Shown here: in pieces, positions 1 to 5,736 of the stretch | Position numbering within the stretch: position 1 is the stretch's first letter | Layout of the letters: each line of letters begins with the position of its first letter | Assembly: GCA_017885225.1 (NCBI GenBank) | Contig: JAFNGM010000064.1 | Location: forward strand, 1-6,288 | Direction of reading: 5' to 3' | DNA from: Syntrophaceae bacterium | Lineage (GTDB): Bacteria; Desulfobacterota; Syntrophia; Syntrophales; UBA2185 | Length of the DNA stretch: 6,288 nt | Position numbers and translations under genes: made by a program | The notes under the pieces: generated by a model | Database searches by the model: none | What the model saw: only the letters and a program-made list of their open reading frames with translations | What the model was told of the DNA's origin: nothing

Positions 1-1340
1 TTGTCTTCCACCGGCTGATCCCATTTGTAGAGCGGACGGTATGTGCCCGTTGATTTGGCGATGATGTTCATCGTTTTTTCCGCGAGCTCTATGCCTCCTT
101 CACCTCCGAGACGGAAAATATCGGCAGGGGCGATATTCATCCCCTCATCTTCGGCCGCCCCGATGACGGCCTGTATCTCCGCGTCCGTATCGGAAGGGAA
201 GCGGTTCAACGCGATGACGCAGGGAACGTTGAACTTGCTGATGTTTTCGTAGTGCTTCCGCAAATTTGCCATGCCGAGGACTGCCAGGCGGGGATTGGGG
301 GTATGAAGATCCGCCTGGGCCACACCGGCGTGGTATTTCAGGGCGCGAACCGTTGCCACGAGGACAACGATGCGCGGATTAAAATTTCCGTAGGGCGCCA
401 CGATGTCGAAATACTTTTCCGCGCCCAGTTCAAAACCGAACCCCGACTCGGTCACCACATAATCGGCCACGCGGAGCGCGAGATCGGTGCCGATGATGCT
501 GTTCGTTCCCTGGGCAATATTTGCAAAAGGGCCGCCGTGGATGATAGCGGGCACACCTTCTGTCGTCTGCACCAGATTGGGAAGAAGGGCATATTTCAGG
601 AGGGCTGTCACGGCCCCCTCGACCTTCAAATCTCCTGTAATGACCGGCTTATCGTCATAGGTGAAACCCACCAGGATCTTCCGTATCTTGTCTTTTAATT
701 CCGCGTAAGAGCGTGAGAGGCAGAGAATCGCCATGATTTCACTGGAGGGAACGATATCAAAACCGGTCTCCCGGGGAACACCATTCGTGGAACCGCCGAG
801 GCCGATGACAATATCCCGGAGGGATCGATCGTTCATGTCCAGCACTCGGCGCCAGGTAATTTTGCGCGGGTCGATGTTCAGGGGATTGCTGTGGAATACG
901 GAATTGTCAATGAGGGTGGACAGGAGGTTGTGGGCGCTCTCCACCGCCGGAAAATCATTCGTGAAGTGGAGGTTGATATCATCCGCGGGCAGAACGCAGG
1001 AAAGACCGCCGCCCGTCGCGCCACCTTTGATGCCGAAAACAGGGCCGAGGGACGGCTCACGGAGGGTGACAATCGTCTGCTTTCCCAGTTTGGCAAGGGC
1101 CTGTGAGAGCCCGATAGATACGGTCGTCTTTCCTTCACCCGCAGGTGTTGGAGTCATCGCGGAAACAAGGATTAGGGATGTATTGGGCCTGCGTTCGAAG
1201 CGCTTGATCGCCTCGATCCGGACTTTGGCCTTATGGCGTCCATAACATTCCAGATCGTCATCGGTGAGGCCTATAGATGCAGCAATTTCAGTGATGGGCT
1301 TGAGTTCCCTGGAGCCGCCTTTTTCTCTTACGTTTCCCAT
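1..1340 (-). CDS. fhs: Formate–tetrahydrofolate ligase (10-formyl-THF synthetase), C-terminus cut by window edge
   Basis: Cytoplasmic enzyme that joins formate to tetrahydrofolate using ATP, giving 10-formyl-THF; it feeds one-carbon metabolism and, in acetogens and many anaerobes, the methyl branch of the Wood–Ljungdahl pathway. My translation gives 446 codons from the ATG at 1340 with no stop; the family is usually about 555-590 residues, so roughly the last 110-140 are missing beyond the edge. Visible landmarks in order: P-loop PTPAGEGKTT (residues 64-73, Lys71), EPSLGP (95-100), the glycine-rich FGIKGGATGGG (102-112), NLHFT (123-127), NIDPR and TWRRVLDMNDR (155-172), NGVPRETGFDI (186-196), HGGPFANIAQG (268-278), VATVRALK (328-335) and LGGEGG (411-416). 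The start lies two bases after the stop of the ACT-domain gene and has only a weak Shine-Dalgarno, so coupled translation is likely. The frame is intact throughout. Confidence 0.97.
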   Translation of the reverse strand, partial: MGNVREKGGSRELKPITEIAASIGLTDDDLECYGRHKAKVRIEAIKRFERRPNTSLILVSAMTPTPAGEGKTTVSIGLSQALAKLGKQTIVTLREPSLGPVFGIKGGATGGGLSCVLPADDINLHFTNDFPAVESAHNLLSTLIDNSVFHSNPLNIDPRKITWRRVLDMNDRSLRDIVIGLGGSTNGVPRETGFDIVPSSEIMAILCLSRSYAELKDKIRKILVGFTYDDKPVITGDLKVEGAVTALLKYALLPNLVQTTEGVPAIIHGGPFANIAQGTNSIIGTDLALRVADYVVTESGFGFELGAEKYFDIVAPYGNFNPRIVVLVATVRALKYHAGVAQADLHTPNPRLAVLGMANLRKHYENISKFNVPCVIALNRFPSDTDAEIQAVIGAAEDEGMNIAPADIFRLGGEGGIELAEKTMNIIAKSTGTYRPLYKWDQPVED

Positions 1341-1342
1341 GG

Positions 1343-1882
1343 CTACTTATTAATCACCGCATCGAACCGGATATCGATATTGTACTCGTCACTGATGCGG
1401 GTGATGGCGTTCTTGAGATCGACAATCTTGACGGCCGGCGGAAGGGAAAAGTAACAGATCATTTGAAACACATTGGCCCCGGAGATGGGATCATGATCAA
1501 CGTTGGTTAATATATCTTCGATGTTGATGCGCCGATCATGGAGGACTTTACAGATTTGATGGATGAGTCCCGGACGGTCGATGGACGTGGCAATGAGTTT
1601 GTAGGGAATAGATGGGTATACCTCTCTGTGGAGGGGCGCCTTCGTTTTCCGGATATAAATATCAAGGCCCGTTTTTTCACGGAGGATATCCAGGTCGTTG
1701 ATCAGCTGTTCGACGTTCTCGTTGTTGCCCGAGGTGAGGATAACCATACCGAATTCATTTCCCAGCACACACCCGCGCGAGCGCTCGATGTTAATGCCCC
1801 TTGCCGAAAAAAATTCCGCAATTTCTCTTACCAGACCGGGACGGTCCGGCCCCATGGATGAAAACACAACGTATGATCTCAT
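1343..1882 (-). CDS. Double ACT-domain regulatory protein, GcvR-like
   Basis: A 179-residue protein made of two ACT domains, at about residues 3-75 and 93-172. Each begins with the typical strand followed by a D-R-P-G loop (DRPG at 13-16 and 102-105), the turn where ACT domains bind small ligands, usually amino acids. There is no catalytic or DNA-binding domain, which matches the architecture of the glycine-cleavage repressor GcvR (COG2716), a protein that acts by binding a partner regulator. The start at 1882 is supported by the sequence AAGGGAGTG about 6 bases upstream. It ends two bases before fhs, so the two are surely co-transcribed. The inference is that it senses glycine, serine or another amino acid and tunes one-carbon flux. 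True GcvR function is unproven, and the name is given only as the nearest architecture. Confidence 0.9.
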   Translation of the reverse strand: MRSYVVFSSMGPDRPGLVREIAEFFSARGINIERSRGCVLGNEFGMVILTSGNNENVEQLINDLDILREKTGLDIYIRKTKAPLHREVYPSIPYKLIATSIDRPGLIHQICKVLHDRRINIEDILTNVDHDPISGANVFQMICYFSLPPAVKIVDLKNAITRISDEYNIDIRFDAVINK

Positions 1883-1899
1883 ATGCCCACTCCCTTTAT

Positions 1900-1983
1900 T
1901 TTTGTCATTCCTGCGGAAGCAGGAATCCGATATTGTAAGAAATCTGAAAAGACTTGATTCCCGTTTTCACGGGAATGACAAAA
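1900..1983. repeat. MITE-like palindromic repeat with 12-bp terminal inverted repeats
   Basis: An 84-bp element. Its ends, TTTTGTCATTCC (1900-1911) and GGAATGACAAAA (1972-1983), are perfect inverted repeats of 12 bp. Each end also folds on its own: 1907-1914 pairs with 1919-1926 (8 bp, loop GGAA) and 1957-1964 pairs with 1969-1976 (8 bp, loop TTTC). This is the general form of the GTCATTCC...GGAATGAC repeats dispersed in many proteobacterial genomes. It lies about 17 bp upstream of the ACT-domain start and would be part of that gene's leader if the promoter is further upstream. No coding capacity is seen. Confidence 0.8.
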
Positions 1984-2045
1984 CTATGTAAATTATAAAT
2001 ATAAAACCACCAGTACCACTTATCTGTATTTCAATAAAGTGTCAA
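1984..2045 (-). promoter_or_regulatory. Candidate promoter region for the ACT–fhs operon
   Basis: An AT-rich stretch between the response-regulator stop and the repeat element. On the minus strand it holds a perfect TTGACA (2045-2040) and, further on, a perfect TATAAT (1997-1992). These two are not spaced as one promoter: the hexamer 17 bp after TTGACA is a poor TAAGTG, and TATAAT has no good -35 partner. A promoter somewhere here is reasonable because the ACT gene needs one, but the exact site is not determined. Confidence 0.28.
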
Positions 2046-2071
2046 AAATGGAATGACTAAGGAAGCATTCC
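2045..2071 (-). terminator. Weak terminator-like hairpin overlapping the response-regulator stop
   Basis: On the minus strand GGAATG (2071-2066) pairs with CATTCC (2055-2050) across a 10-base loop that contains the TAG stop codon, and ATTTTTG follows. The 6-bp stem is modest. The right half, GGAATGAC on the plus strand (2050-2057), matches the end of the nearby palindromic repeats, so this may be a repeat remnant that now closes the transcript. Confidence 0.35.
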
Positions 2072-2461
2072 GTCTATTTTGGCGACTAATTCCTCGGGCG
2101 TGACCGGCTTGGCGATAAAGCTTCTTCCCCCTATAACACCTTCCTGGGATTGCACCTCTCGCCGTGAAGCAATGGCAGTAATGAATAACACAGGAATATT
2201 GCTTGTTTTCGGGTTTTCAAGAAGCAGTTCTGCGACCTGGCCGCCACTGATTTCCGGCATGATAATGTCGAGAAGAATTAAATCAGGACGTTCCCGTGAT
2301 GCCATGACGATGCCATTGTTACCACTTGTCGTCGTCAGCACTTCAAATTTTCCTGTTCTTTCAAGGTTGAGTTTCACAAAAAAGCAGAAATCCTCTTCAT
2401 CATCTATGAGCAATAGTTTTTTCTTTTTCGGTGCTCCATCCGATTTAATTTCTTCTACCAT
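2057..2461 (-). CDS. Single-domain response regulator (receiver only)
   Basis: A 134-residue CheY-like receiver with no output domain. The receiver starts near residue 15: LLLIDDEED places the acidic pair at D20/D21, the phospho-acceptor is D65 in LILLDIIMP, the switch Thr is T95 in VLFIT, and the conserved Lys is K118 in FIAKP. A short lysine-rich leader (KKKK, 12-15) precedes it. The start at 2461 is set by a strong AGGAGG (2472-2467) five bases upstream. It follows the histidine kinase gene on the same strand after 127 bp, so the kinase is its likely phosphodonor. With no DNA-binding or enzymatic output it would act by protein contact or as a phosphorelay intermediate; the target is not in this window. 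All phosphorylation residues are present. Confidence 0.93.
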   Translation of the reverse strand: MVEEIKSDGAPKKKKLLLIDDEEDFCFFVKLNLERTGKFEVLTTTSGNNGIVMASRERPDLILLDIIMPEISGGQVAELLLENPKTSNIPVLFITAIASRREVQSQEGVIGGRSFIAKPVTPEELVAKIDGMLP

Positions 2462-2512
2462 GACATCCTCCTGTATGAGTGGTACGAATTATTAAAAATT
2501 ATTCCCGGTAAC

Positions 2513-2549
2513 AAAAAAAACCTGGATTCCGTGTCAAGCACGGAATGAC
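2513..2549 (-). terminator. Palindromic repeat hairpin followed by T8 (possible terminator or attenuator between kinase and regulator)
   Basis: The hairpin arms are 2526-2533 (ATTCCGTG) and 2539-2546 (CACGGAAT), 8 perfect base pairs with a 5-base loop, flanked by GTCATTCC-type repeat sequence. Read on the minus strand, the stem is followed by CCAGG and then eight T residues (2520-2513), which is close to an intrinsic terminator although the T-run starts five bases after the stem. It lies 40 bp downstream of the kinase stop and 52 bp upstream of the regulator start. It is probably one half-unit of the same dispersed repeat class as the element at 1900-1983. Confidence 0.5.
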
Positions 2550-2588
2550 GAGAGACAGACTGTATTTCTCACTCAAGTATCGAACAAT

Positions 2589-3512
2589 TTATCGAGGGGT
2601 GCCGGTGGGCAACCCTATAATAACCTTTGTGCCTTTGTCAACCTCGCTTTCTATTCGCACGGTCCCATGATGCTTGTCGATGATGCCCTTGGTGATTGAT
2701 AAGCCCAAGCCCGCATTCCCCGTACCGTCTTTAGTCGTGTAGAACGGATCGAATACCTTCTCAATTGTATCCGTCGGGATTCCACATCCCGTATCCGCAA
2801 CAGTGATCCGCAGTTGCCTCTCTGCCGCCCCGCTTCCCTCTTTTTCAGCGCTGATAGTGAGCGTTCCCCCATCGCGCATGGCATCGATAGAATTCAGAAG
2901 TATATTTAAAAATACCTGTTTGATCTGATTAATGTCAATAGTAACTTTTGGCAGGTTCGGTGATAATCGTTTGACAAGCTTGATGTGTTTCAGTTTCAGC
3001 TGGTGCTCTATGAATGAAAGCGTCTCGTCAATAACAAATCCGATCTCCACCTGCTTTGCTTCAAGGGGCATCTGGCGTGTAAAGCTGAGAAGTCCTTTTA
3101 TGATGGAATCCGCACGGAAGGCTGATTTGTTGATCTTGTTTATTACCACGACGAGATGTGCATCGGAACCGGTGGAAGACTTCAAGTAATCCACTCCCTG
3201 AATAATGATTGCCAACGGATTCTTCACCTCATGGGCTATACCGGCAGCGACAATACCCAGCGCGGCCAGCTTTTCCGACTGAATCAGTTGCTTTTGCGTT
3301 CTCTCTTTTTCTTCGAGGGCTGTCTTGCGGGAATTGATGAGCGTTTGGGTAAAGATCCCGTACACAATCACGAGGCCAACGATCATTATACGCGCAAATA
3401 CCTGGTCGGATGAGAGGGAATCAATCACCCAGTAGATCATTACCATAAAAAGCGCAATCAGTATCAATCCGTTGCGCTCTATCTTCTCACGAATTTTGTA
3501 TTTTTTCGGCAT
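2589..3512 (-). CDS. Membrane-bound sensor histidine kinase
   Basis: A 307-residue inner-membrane sensor kinase. Two hydrophobic segments at about residues 14-31 and 40-57 are joined by a loop of about 9 residues, so there is almost no periplasmic sensor domain. A charged, probably helical linker (60-80) leads into the HisKA dimerisation helix with phospho-acceptor H94 in AGIAHEVKNPL. The ATPase domain follows: N box IKQVFLNILLNSIDAM (197-212, key Asn207), G1 DTGCGIP (240-246), F box FDPFYTTK (254-261) and G2 GLGLSI (268-273). All catalytic boxes are intact. There is no PAS, HAMP or fused receiver domain. It probably phosphorylates the receiver protein encoded next. The start at 3512 keeps the basic N-terminus (KKYKIREK) ahead of TM1; no clear Shine-Dalgarno precedes it, and the next Met lies inside TM1. 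The signal sensed is unknown. Confidence 0.94.
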   Translation of the reverse strand: MPKKYKIREKIERNGLILIALFMVMIYWVIDSLSSDQVFARIMIVGLVIVYGIFTQTLINSRKTALEEKERTQKQLIQSEKLAALGIVAAGIAHEVKNPLAIIIQGVDYLKSSTGSDAHLVVVINKINKSAFRADSIIKGLLSFTRQMPLEAKQVEIGFVIDETLSFIEHQLKLKHIKLVKRLSPNLPKVTIDINQIKQVFLNILLNSIDAMRDGGTLTISAEKEGSGAAERQLRITVADTGCGIPTDTIEKVFDPFYTTKDGTGNAGLGLSITKGIIDKHHGTVRIESEVDKGTKVIIGLPTGTPR

Positions 3513-3540
3513 TGTTCAGGATATGAGTACGAAAATAGAT

Positions 3541-3578
3541 TTACTCACCCCCTTTTCTAAAGGGGGGTGGGGGGATTT
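3541..3578. repeat. GC-rich hairpin repeat (CACCCCCTTT/AAAGGGGGGTG)
   Basis: CACCCCCTTT (3546-3555) faces AAAGGGGGGTG (3559-3569) across a three-base loop, with one unpaired G, then a further run of G ending in GATTTATTATT. This resembles the C-rich/G-rich palindromic intergenic repeats common in Deltaproteobacteria and differs from the GTCATTCC type elsewhere in the window. It fills the gap between the pseudopilin stop (3623) and the kinase start (3512), so it may also act as a transcript-end hairpin, although no T-run follows directly. Confidence 0.65.
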
Positions 3579-3622
3579 ATTATTCCCCGTCTCGCCCACG
3601 ATACGGTTCACTATGATCTCTC

Positions 3623-4705
3623 TTACGGGCTCGCGCTTGTATTATCGAGCAAGGTGCACGTTGCTGTTGAAATTCTTACCCTGCCGTCCCGGCCCCATGG
3701 CGCCGCTCCATTCCAGTCCGTGGTTCCCGCATCGGAAGTGAGCGCCATTGTGAAAGTGAGAGGAGTTGGCGCCGCACCGCACGGGATTGTGCACGTCGCG
3801 TCATTGAAAAAAGTCACCGTGCTTCCCTGGTAAAGATCCACAAAACCCGTCGTGGTTATTTGCGCGCATACGCCCGTGCCGGCGAGCTGCGCGTATTTCG
3901 TCGCGCCTGTATAATTCTGTATCCTTATCTTTGTTTTCTGGGCGGTACACACCCTGCTGTATAGTTCATTGAAGGTGAGCTCCGCGACGAAGTTTCCATA
4001 TGTGCTGTCATTCGACCTGCCGGCCATTTCGTATTCGCGGGAGGTGCCGGCAATGTTCTTGCCGCTTAATCCCAGGGGGGCACTGAAGGAATTATCTGCG
4101 GGTGTTTGGCTTATAATTACCGAGGCAACGGCGTAGCCTTGAGGCACTCCCAGGACAGCGCCGATCTGGCCGTCGTCTGCGGCATCATTTGCGTTTGTAA
4201 CGCATGGAACCCTCTGAACACCCGTGTCAGTCGAATGGGCAAGGTATTCAAATAAGACGCCGCACACTGTATCATGGGTGGTATTGGTGAGCCCACCTCC
4301 CGCTGCAGGCTCATAGCTGATTTCATACCGGAAGACATTCCCGAAGGAATCTTTACCTCCCTGCAACTGGAGCTGCAGTGTCTGAAACGGCACAAAACAT
4401 GGCGGTGTCGCGCACGTGTTGCAGATGCAATTTGGCGCGCATGTGGCGGGATTAGGGTTTGATGTACCAATATTGTTTGGCGGCACCGTCGGGTCGGGGC
4501 AGGGGAGCCGGCCGTTGGCAACGGTGAAGTTTATAATAGAGTTTTTGATATTTTCCAGGTTGCTTTTTGTCGTCGATAATTTTGTGGCGCCGATAGATGA
4601 TCGCCAGAGGGTAACCGCCGTCCCCAAAATCATCCCGATGATGATAAGGACGATGGAAATCTCAACAAGTGAAAACCCTTCTTCTTTCCGGAACAGCCTG
4701 TTCAT
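3623..4705 (-). CDS. Large cysteine-rich prepilin-like protein (pseudopilin)
   Basis: A 360-residue type IV pilin-like protein. A 10-residue leader (MNRLFRKEEG) is followed by the prepilin peptidase site G|FSLVE with Glu at mature position 5, then the hydrophobic helix to about residue 33. The mature protein would be about 350 residues, large for a pilin. NGRLPCPDP (64-72) and DSFGNVFRYEIS (119-130) match the GRLPCPD/D-x-x-GN-x-x-RY pattern of a prepilin-like subgroup. There are 13 cysteines, including a cluster C89-x3-C93-x-C95-x2-C98-x4-C103, so disulfides or a metal site are possible. The C-terminal part (about 252-355) looks like a separate β-rich domain. The start ATG overlaps the hepT stop as ATGA; its Shine-Dalgarno (GAAGAAGG, 4717-4710) lies inside hepT. 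It is probably exported to the inner membrane or an assembled pilus or secretion pseudopilus. Its function beyond that is unknown. Confidence 0.9.
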   Translation of the reverse strand: MNRLFRKEEGFSLVEISIVLIIIGMILGTAVTLWRSSIGATKLSTTKSNLENIKNSIINFTVANGRLPCPDPTVPPNNIGTSNPNPATCAPNCICNTCATPPCFVPFQTLQLQLQGGKDSFGNVFRYEISYEPAAGGGLTNTTHDTVCGVLFEYLAHSTDTGVQRVPCVTNANDAADDGQIGAVLGVPQGYAVASVIISQTPADNSFSAPLGLSGKNIAGTSREYEMAGRSNDSTYGNFVAELTFNELYSRVCTAQKTKIRIQNYTGATKYAQLAGTGVCAQITTTGFVDLYQGSTVTFFNDATCTIPCGAAPTPLTFTMALTSDAGTTDWNGAAPWGRDGRVRISTATCTLLDNTSASP

Positions 4706-5154
4706 GACCCCTTCTTCGCCTCGTACGTTCTTATGAAAGAAACGAATTCACGAATGACACGATCAAAATCCGGTAGATGTTTGGTAACGATCTCGTACAT
4801 CTCTCCGGGAGTTACTTCTTTATAAAAATGGACCATACGGTTTCTGTACCCTGCCATTTCTATAAGTATGTCGGTGAGTTCACCCGTAATCACGCCTTTT
4901 TCTCCCAGTTCTTTGGCAATTGCCTTGTATTCAACTGCTTTGGAACCATAGGTTTTAGCCAAAATATGTCGTCCAATATCAAATACGGCTTCAAGGGACC
5001 GCCGTAAATAACTTTCAACAAAAGGGGGATTTTTTTTATCAGACAAAAAGACTTCCTTTGTCGTAGAGGAAAAGGGGCGCAGTTCTGAAAGATAACTTTC
5101 GATCAGACGGATAAGATCAAGAACGCGGGGTATATTCAAACTGGAAATAACCAT
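4702..5154 (-). CDS. hepT: HEPN-domain toxin RNase, HepT type (DUF86-like)
   Basis: A 150-residue all-helical HEPN protein from the ATG at 5154. The HEPN RNase signature is R104-NRMV-H109 in YRNRMVHFY, and Tyr111 completes the RX4HXY motif. In studied HepT proteins Arg and His form the RNA-cleaving site of a dimer, and the Tyr is the residue adenylylated by the MNT partner to switch the toxin off. The earlier segment SYLRRSLEAVFDIGRHILAK is typical of DUF86-like members. A TTG at 5160 is a possible start, but GGAGG at 5168-5164 is nine bases from the ATG and only three from the TTG, so ATG is preferred. The gene starts 38 bases inside the upstream nucleotidyltransferase gene and its TGA stop overlaps the ATG of the following pseudopilin. 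Toxicity is inferred from the motif and partner. Confidence 0.92.
   Translation of the reverse strand: MVISSLNIPRVLDLIRLIESYLSELRPFSSTTKEVFLSDKKNPPFVESYLRRSLEAVFDIGRHILAKTYGSKAVEYKAIAKELGEKGVITGELTDILIEMAGYRNRMVHFYKEVTPGEMYEIVTKHLPDFDRVIREFVSFIRTYEAKKGS
4708..4717 (-). promoter_or_regulatory. Shine-Dalgarno of the pseudopilin, inside the end of hepT
   Basis: The purine run GAAGAAGGGG on the minus strand encodes part of the last residues of HepT (the EAKKGS end) and ends two bases before the pseudopilin ATG; the best core, AGAAGG, leaves four. The site is only fully exposed when ribosomes read to the toxin stop, which supports termination-reinitiation coupling. Confidence 0.6.
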
Positions 5155-5581
5155 CTTCAATAGCCTCCATGATCTCGTAATCCATCGTCCTTTTTTTTAC
5201 GACAAGATCTCCTGCCGATTTCATGATTCTCTCTTCAAAAAGTTCCGCCAATGATGCATCCGCTTCATAGATTCGCACACCCCTGATGATTTCGTACTGC
5301 AAAAAGATATCGACTTCGTGCATGAAAATAAGATCTATGTCAAAGGGATGGAATATTACATCTGCTTCCCGGTAAAGACGCCCGTAAGTTTCCATGGGAA
5401 ACATGGGGGGATTTCGAAAAGCTACGGCAATATCGAGATCTGAATTTTCTGCGGGGAGCACATCGGCGCCTTCAAGATAGTTCAAGCCCCGTTCGGCCTG
5501 GGAGCCAAAGAGATACATCAACGACAGGTCATTCTTCCGGGCAACGGCTTGTATTTGATAAATTTTTTCTGGTGCCATCAT
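5117..5581 (-). CDS. mntA: Minimal nucleotidyltransferase antitoxin, MntA type, with lengthened active-site loop
   Basis: A 154-residue MNT-fold protein of the DNA polymerase β superfamily. G26-S27 in YLFGSQAERG is the nucleotide-binding turn, D48 and D50 in SDLDIAV bind metal, and D83 in FDIDLIFM is the expected third carboxylate. In the known family, MntA transfers AMP to a Tyr of its HepT partner, blocking the RNase; the following gene has exactly that Tyr motif. The usual spacing is GSX10DXD, but here 20 residues separate Ser27 from Asp48, so about ten residues are inserted after the GSQAERG turn. All catalytic residues remain. Two adjacent ATGs open the gene; AAGG eight bases upstream favours the first. 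The gene overlaps hepT by 38 bases, an arrangement expected for an antitoxin made first. Confidence 0.92.
   Translation of the reverse strand: MMAPEKIYQIQAVARKNDLSLMYLFGSQAERGLNYLEGADVLPAENSDLDIAVAFRNPPMFPMETYGRLYREADVIFHPFDIDLIFMHEVDIFLQYEIIRGVRIYEADASLAELFEERIMKSAGDLVVKKRTMDYEIMEAIEDGYFQFEYTPRS
5164..5168 (-). promoter_or_regulatory. Shine-Dalgarno that sets the hepT start
   Basis: GGAGG on the minus strand, inside the mntA coding region, nine bases before the ATG at 5154 and three before the in-frame TTG at 5160. The spacing favours the ATG, giving a 150-residue toxin. Confidence 0.65.
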
Positions 5582-5694
5582 CTGTTACGCCTTGTCTGGG
5601 TTTCACAAATAGTACCGGGTTACCCCGCGTTGTATTCGGAGACGCATTGTTTTATAATGTTCGTCACACTCAAAGGGTGTCCCCATCGGTTATC

Positions 5695-5720
5695 ACTTTA
5701 GCTTCAGAACACGCTAAAGT
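5695..5720. repeat. Perfect 8-bp inverted repeat spanning the candidate promoter (possible operator)
   Basis: ACTTTAGC (5695-5702) and GCTAAAGT (5713-5720) are perfect inverted copies separated by 10 bases. One arm covers the candidate -10 and the other overlaps the -35. Such placement fits an operator for a dimeric repressor; alternatively it is just a hairpin. No regulator with a DNA-binding domain is encoded nearby. Confidence 0.5.
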
Positions 5721-5723
5721 CAA
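5695..5723 (-). promoter_or_regulatory. Candidate promoter for mntA–hepT–pseudopilin
   Basis: On the minus strand TTGACT (5723-5718, 5 of 6 to the -35 consensus) is followed after exactly 17 bases by TAAAGT (5700-5695, 4 of 6 to the -10 consensus), about 114 bp upstream of the mntA start. It lies just downstream of the terminator for the preceding pilin gene, as expected for an independent transcription unit. Confidence 0.45.
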
Positions 5724-5736
5724 AGAAATATCTCAT

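Noticed and set aside
252..698. 148-codon plus-strand open frame
   Set aside because: It lies opposite fhs, whose family motifs are clear on the minus strand; the plus-strand translation shows no domain and no convincing ribosome site.
733..1245. 170-codon plus-strand open frame
   Set aside because: Antisense to the conserved P-loop half of fhs; arginine- and proline-rich composition is typical of a shadow frame.
1900..1983. CRISPR or riboswitch-like structure
   Set aside because: There are only two inverted units with no direct-repeat and spacer pattern, and the sequence fits a dispersed palindromic repeat rather than any riboswitch I recognise.
4117..4521. 134-codon minus-strand open frame inside the pseudopilin
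   Set aside because: It is a different frame of the pseudopilin gene, whose own frame has a valid prepilin N-terminus and runs uninterrupted to 3623.
5155..5160. TTG start for hepT at 5160
   Set aside because: The Shine-Dalgarno would be only three bases away; the ATG two codons later has a nine-base spacing.
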